Source of the DNA: Acidobacteriaceae bacterium
GTDB taxonomy: Bacteria > Acidobacteriota > Terriglobia > Terriglobales > Acidobacteriaceae
Reading direction: 5' to 3'
NCBI GenBank assembly: GCA_003140075.1
Contig: PLIO01000130.1
Span: 38,578 to 72,476, forward strand
DNA: 33,899 bases
Position 1 is the stretch's first letter, and the number at the start of each line of letters is the position of its first letter. The notes below the pieces were generated by a model that searched no databases, was not told where the DNA came from, and was given only the letters and a program-made list of their open reading frames with translations. This document shows positions 33,217 to 33,899 of this stretch, piece after piece. A program made the translations under genes and the position numbers.

Positions 33217-33899
33217 ATGCCTATGCCGTATGTGCAAACGCCCAGGAAAGATCGATGGCAAGACGAAGTAGCCTACAGCAAGTCTCGGCTTATCTTTGAC
33301 CTCGGAATGAATAATGGCGATGATTGTGCGTACTACTTGTCCAAGGGCTACGACGTAGTTGCCATCGAGGCAAATCCTAGTCTTGTGCGGAGAGCGCGGG
33401 AGCGGTTTCGGCGAGAGATATCCGACCGCAGACTCGTCATCGAGTGTGTCGGGATTGTAGATCAACCACGAAGTATCCCATTCTGGATTTGCGACGAACG
33501 AGATGTATTTAGTTCGTTTGATGCAACAAGGGCTGGGAGAAATGGACTGAAGTGTCACCCAATCGAAGTTGAGTGCGTGACCTTTGACGCAATTCTGGAA
33601 AAATTCGGGATTCCCCACTACCTAAAAATCGACATCGAAGGAGCCGAGCCTTACTGCTTGAAACACCTGCCGCGTACGCACTTGCCGCAATACATTTCTC
33701 TCGAAGCCGAAGACCTTCAATGGCTCGTTCTCCTGCAGCAATTGGGATACTCGGAATTCAAGATTGTCGACCAGATGCGTCACAATTCGAGCTTTCCCGA
33801 TTTCGGCAATACCACCGTGTTTTCGCGTTCAGCAAAACAGATTTGCTGGTATGCCGACAGACTGAAGAACAGGCTGGTGGAGTGCACCCTTCGTGTGAG
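33217..33899 (+). CDS. FkbM-family SAM methyltransferase (3' truncated)
   Basis: At least 227 residues, running off the window; GGAG 6 nt before the ATG at 33217 supports the start. Residues 26-36 IFDLGMNNGDD are the SAM-binding motif I, VVAIEANPS (about 49-57) is the strand-2 acidic end, and FGIPHYLKIDIEGAEPYCL is the diagnostic FkbM segment. FkbM enzymes O-methylate sugars or other small molecules, often in polysaccharide or lipid modification. By eye the sequence is less GC-rich than most of the window, which may signal transfer. The substrate is unknown. Confidence 0.88.
   Translation, partial: MPMPYVQTPRKDRWQDEVAYSKSRLIFDLGMNNGDDCAYYLSKGYDVVAIEANPSLVRRARERFRREISDRRLVIECVGIVDQPRSIPFWICDERDVFSSFDATRAGRNGLKCHPIEVECVTFDAILEKFGIPHYLKIDIEGAEPYCLKHLPRTHLPQYISLEAEDLQWLVLLQQLGYSEFKIVDQMRHNSSFPDFGNTTVFSRSAKQICWYADRLKNRLVECTLRV

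Overview
The window looks like a chromosomal segment of an Acidobacteriota (Terriglobia/Koribacter-like) genome. The evidence is the moderately high GC, the fused LptF-LptG permease, GloVer-repeat propeller proteins, a phosphoesterase carrying ASPM-SPD-2-Hydin ('choice-of-anchor D') domains, a bacillithiol enzyme (BshC), and interspersed TGAA-loop double-hairpin elements. This assignment rests on gene content recognised by eye. No search was run, and no rRNA, tRNA, insertion sequence, prophage or CRISPR array was seen.

Layout. 1-1755 is the 3' part of a fused lptF-lptG gene (LPS export). 1859-3136 is a lipoprotein beta-propeller. 3559-6396 is a Cpx-like envelope stress module: a sensor kinase and response regulator on the minus strand, divergent from a Spy/CpxP-like periplasmic protein, with CpxR-box-like repeats between them. 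6496-11721 holds a tiny membrane protein, an MdlA-like ABC exporter half, two unrelated SAM methyltransferases, a bactofilin and an exported hypothetical protein. 11837-13279 is a Sel1-repeat protein. 13397-16277 is a minus-strand run mazG - GNAT acyltransferase - menC/N-succinylamino-acid racemase-like enzyme. 16556-18199 is glpD. 18292-24717 is a block of exported proteins: two tandem GloVer paralogues, the large phosphoesterase and a secreted protein of unknown function. 24784-29764 holds a glycerophosphodiesterase, two small conserved proteins, a HAD hydrolase, bshC and a RimJ/L-type acetyltransferase. 29750-30597 is a PIN-toxin operon with an unrecognised putative winged-helix antitoxin. 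30946-32788 pairs an OprP-like porin with a small PstS-like binding protein. 33217 to the end is a truncated FkbM methyltransferase.

How genes may work together: the kinase/regulator pair probably controls the divergent Spy-like chaperone; the porin and binding protein probably handle an anion such as phosphate; GlpD, the glycerophosphodiesterase and the secreted phosphoesterase could all feed phospholipid or glycerol-phosphate turnover, although they are not one operon.

Most interesting signals: (i) three copies of a bipartite hairpin element whose stems differ but whose TGAA/TAAA loops and 21-23 nt spacing are kept, with a possible fourth, half copy inside the mazG coding sequence; (ii) two intergenic inverted short-period arrays of unrelated sequence but the same architecture, each squeezed between the stop codon of one gene and the start codon of the next; (iii) a toxin-antitoxin promoter that predicts a leaderless antitoxin mRNA with a nested dyad operator across it; (iv) good matches to the enterobacterial CpxR box in an acidobacterial Cpx-like locus.
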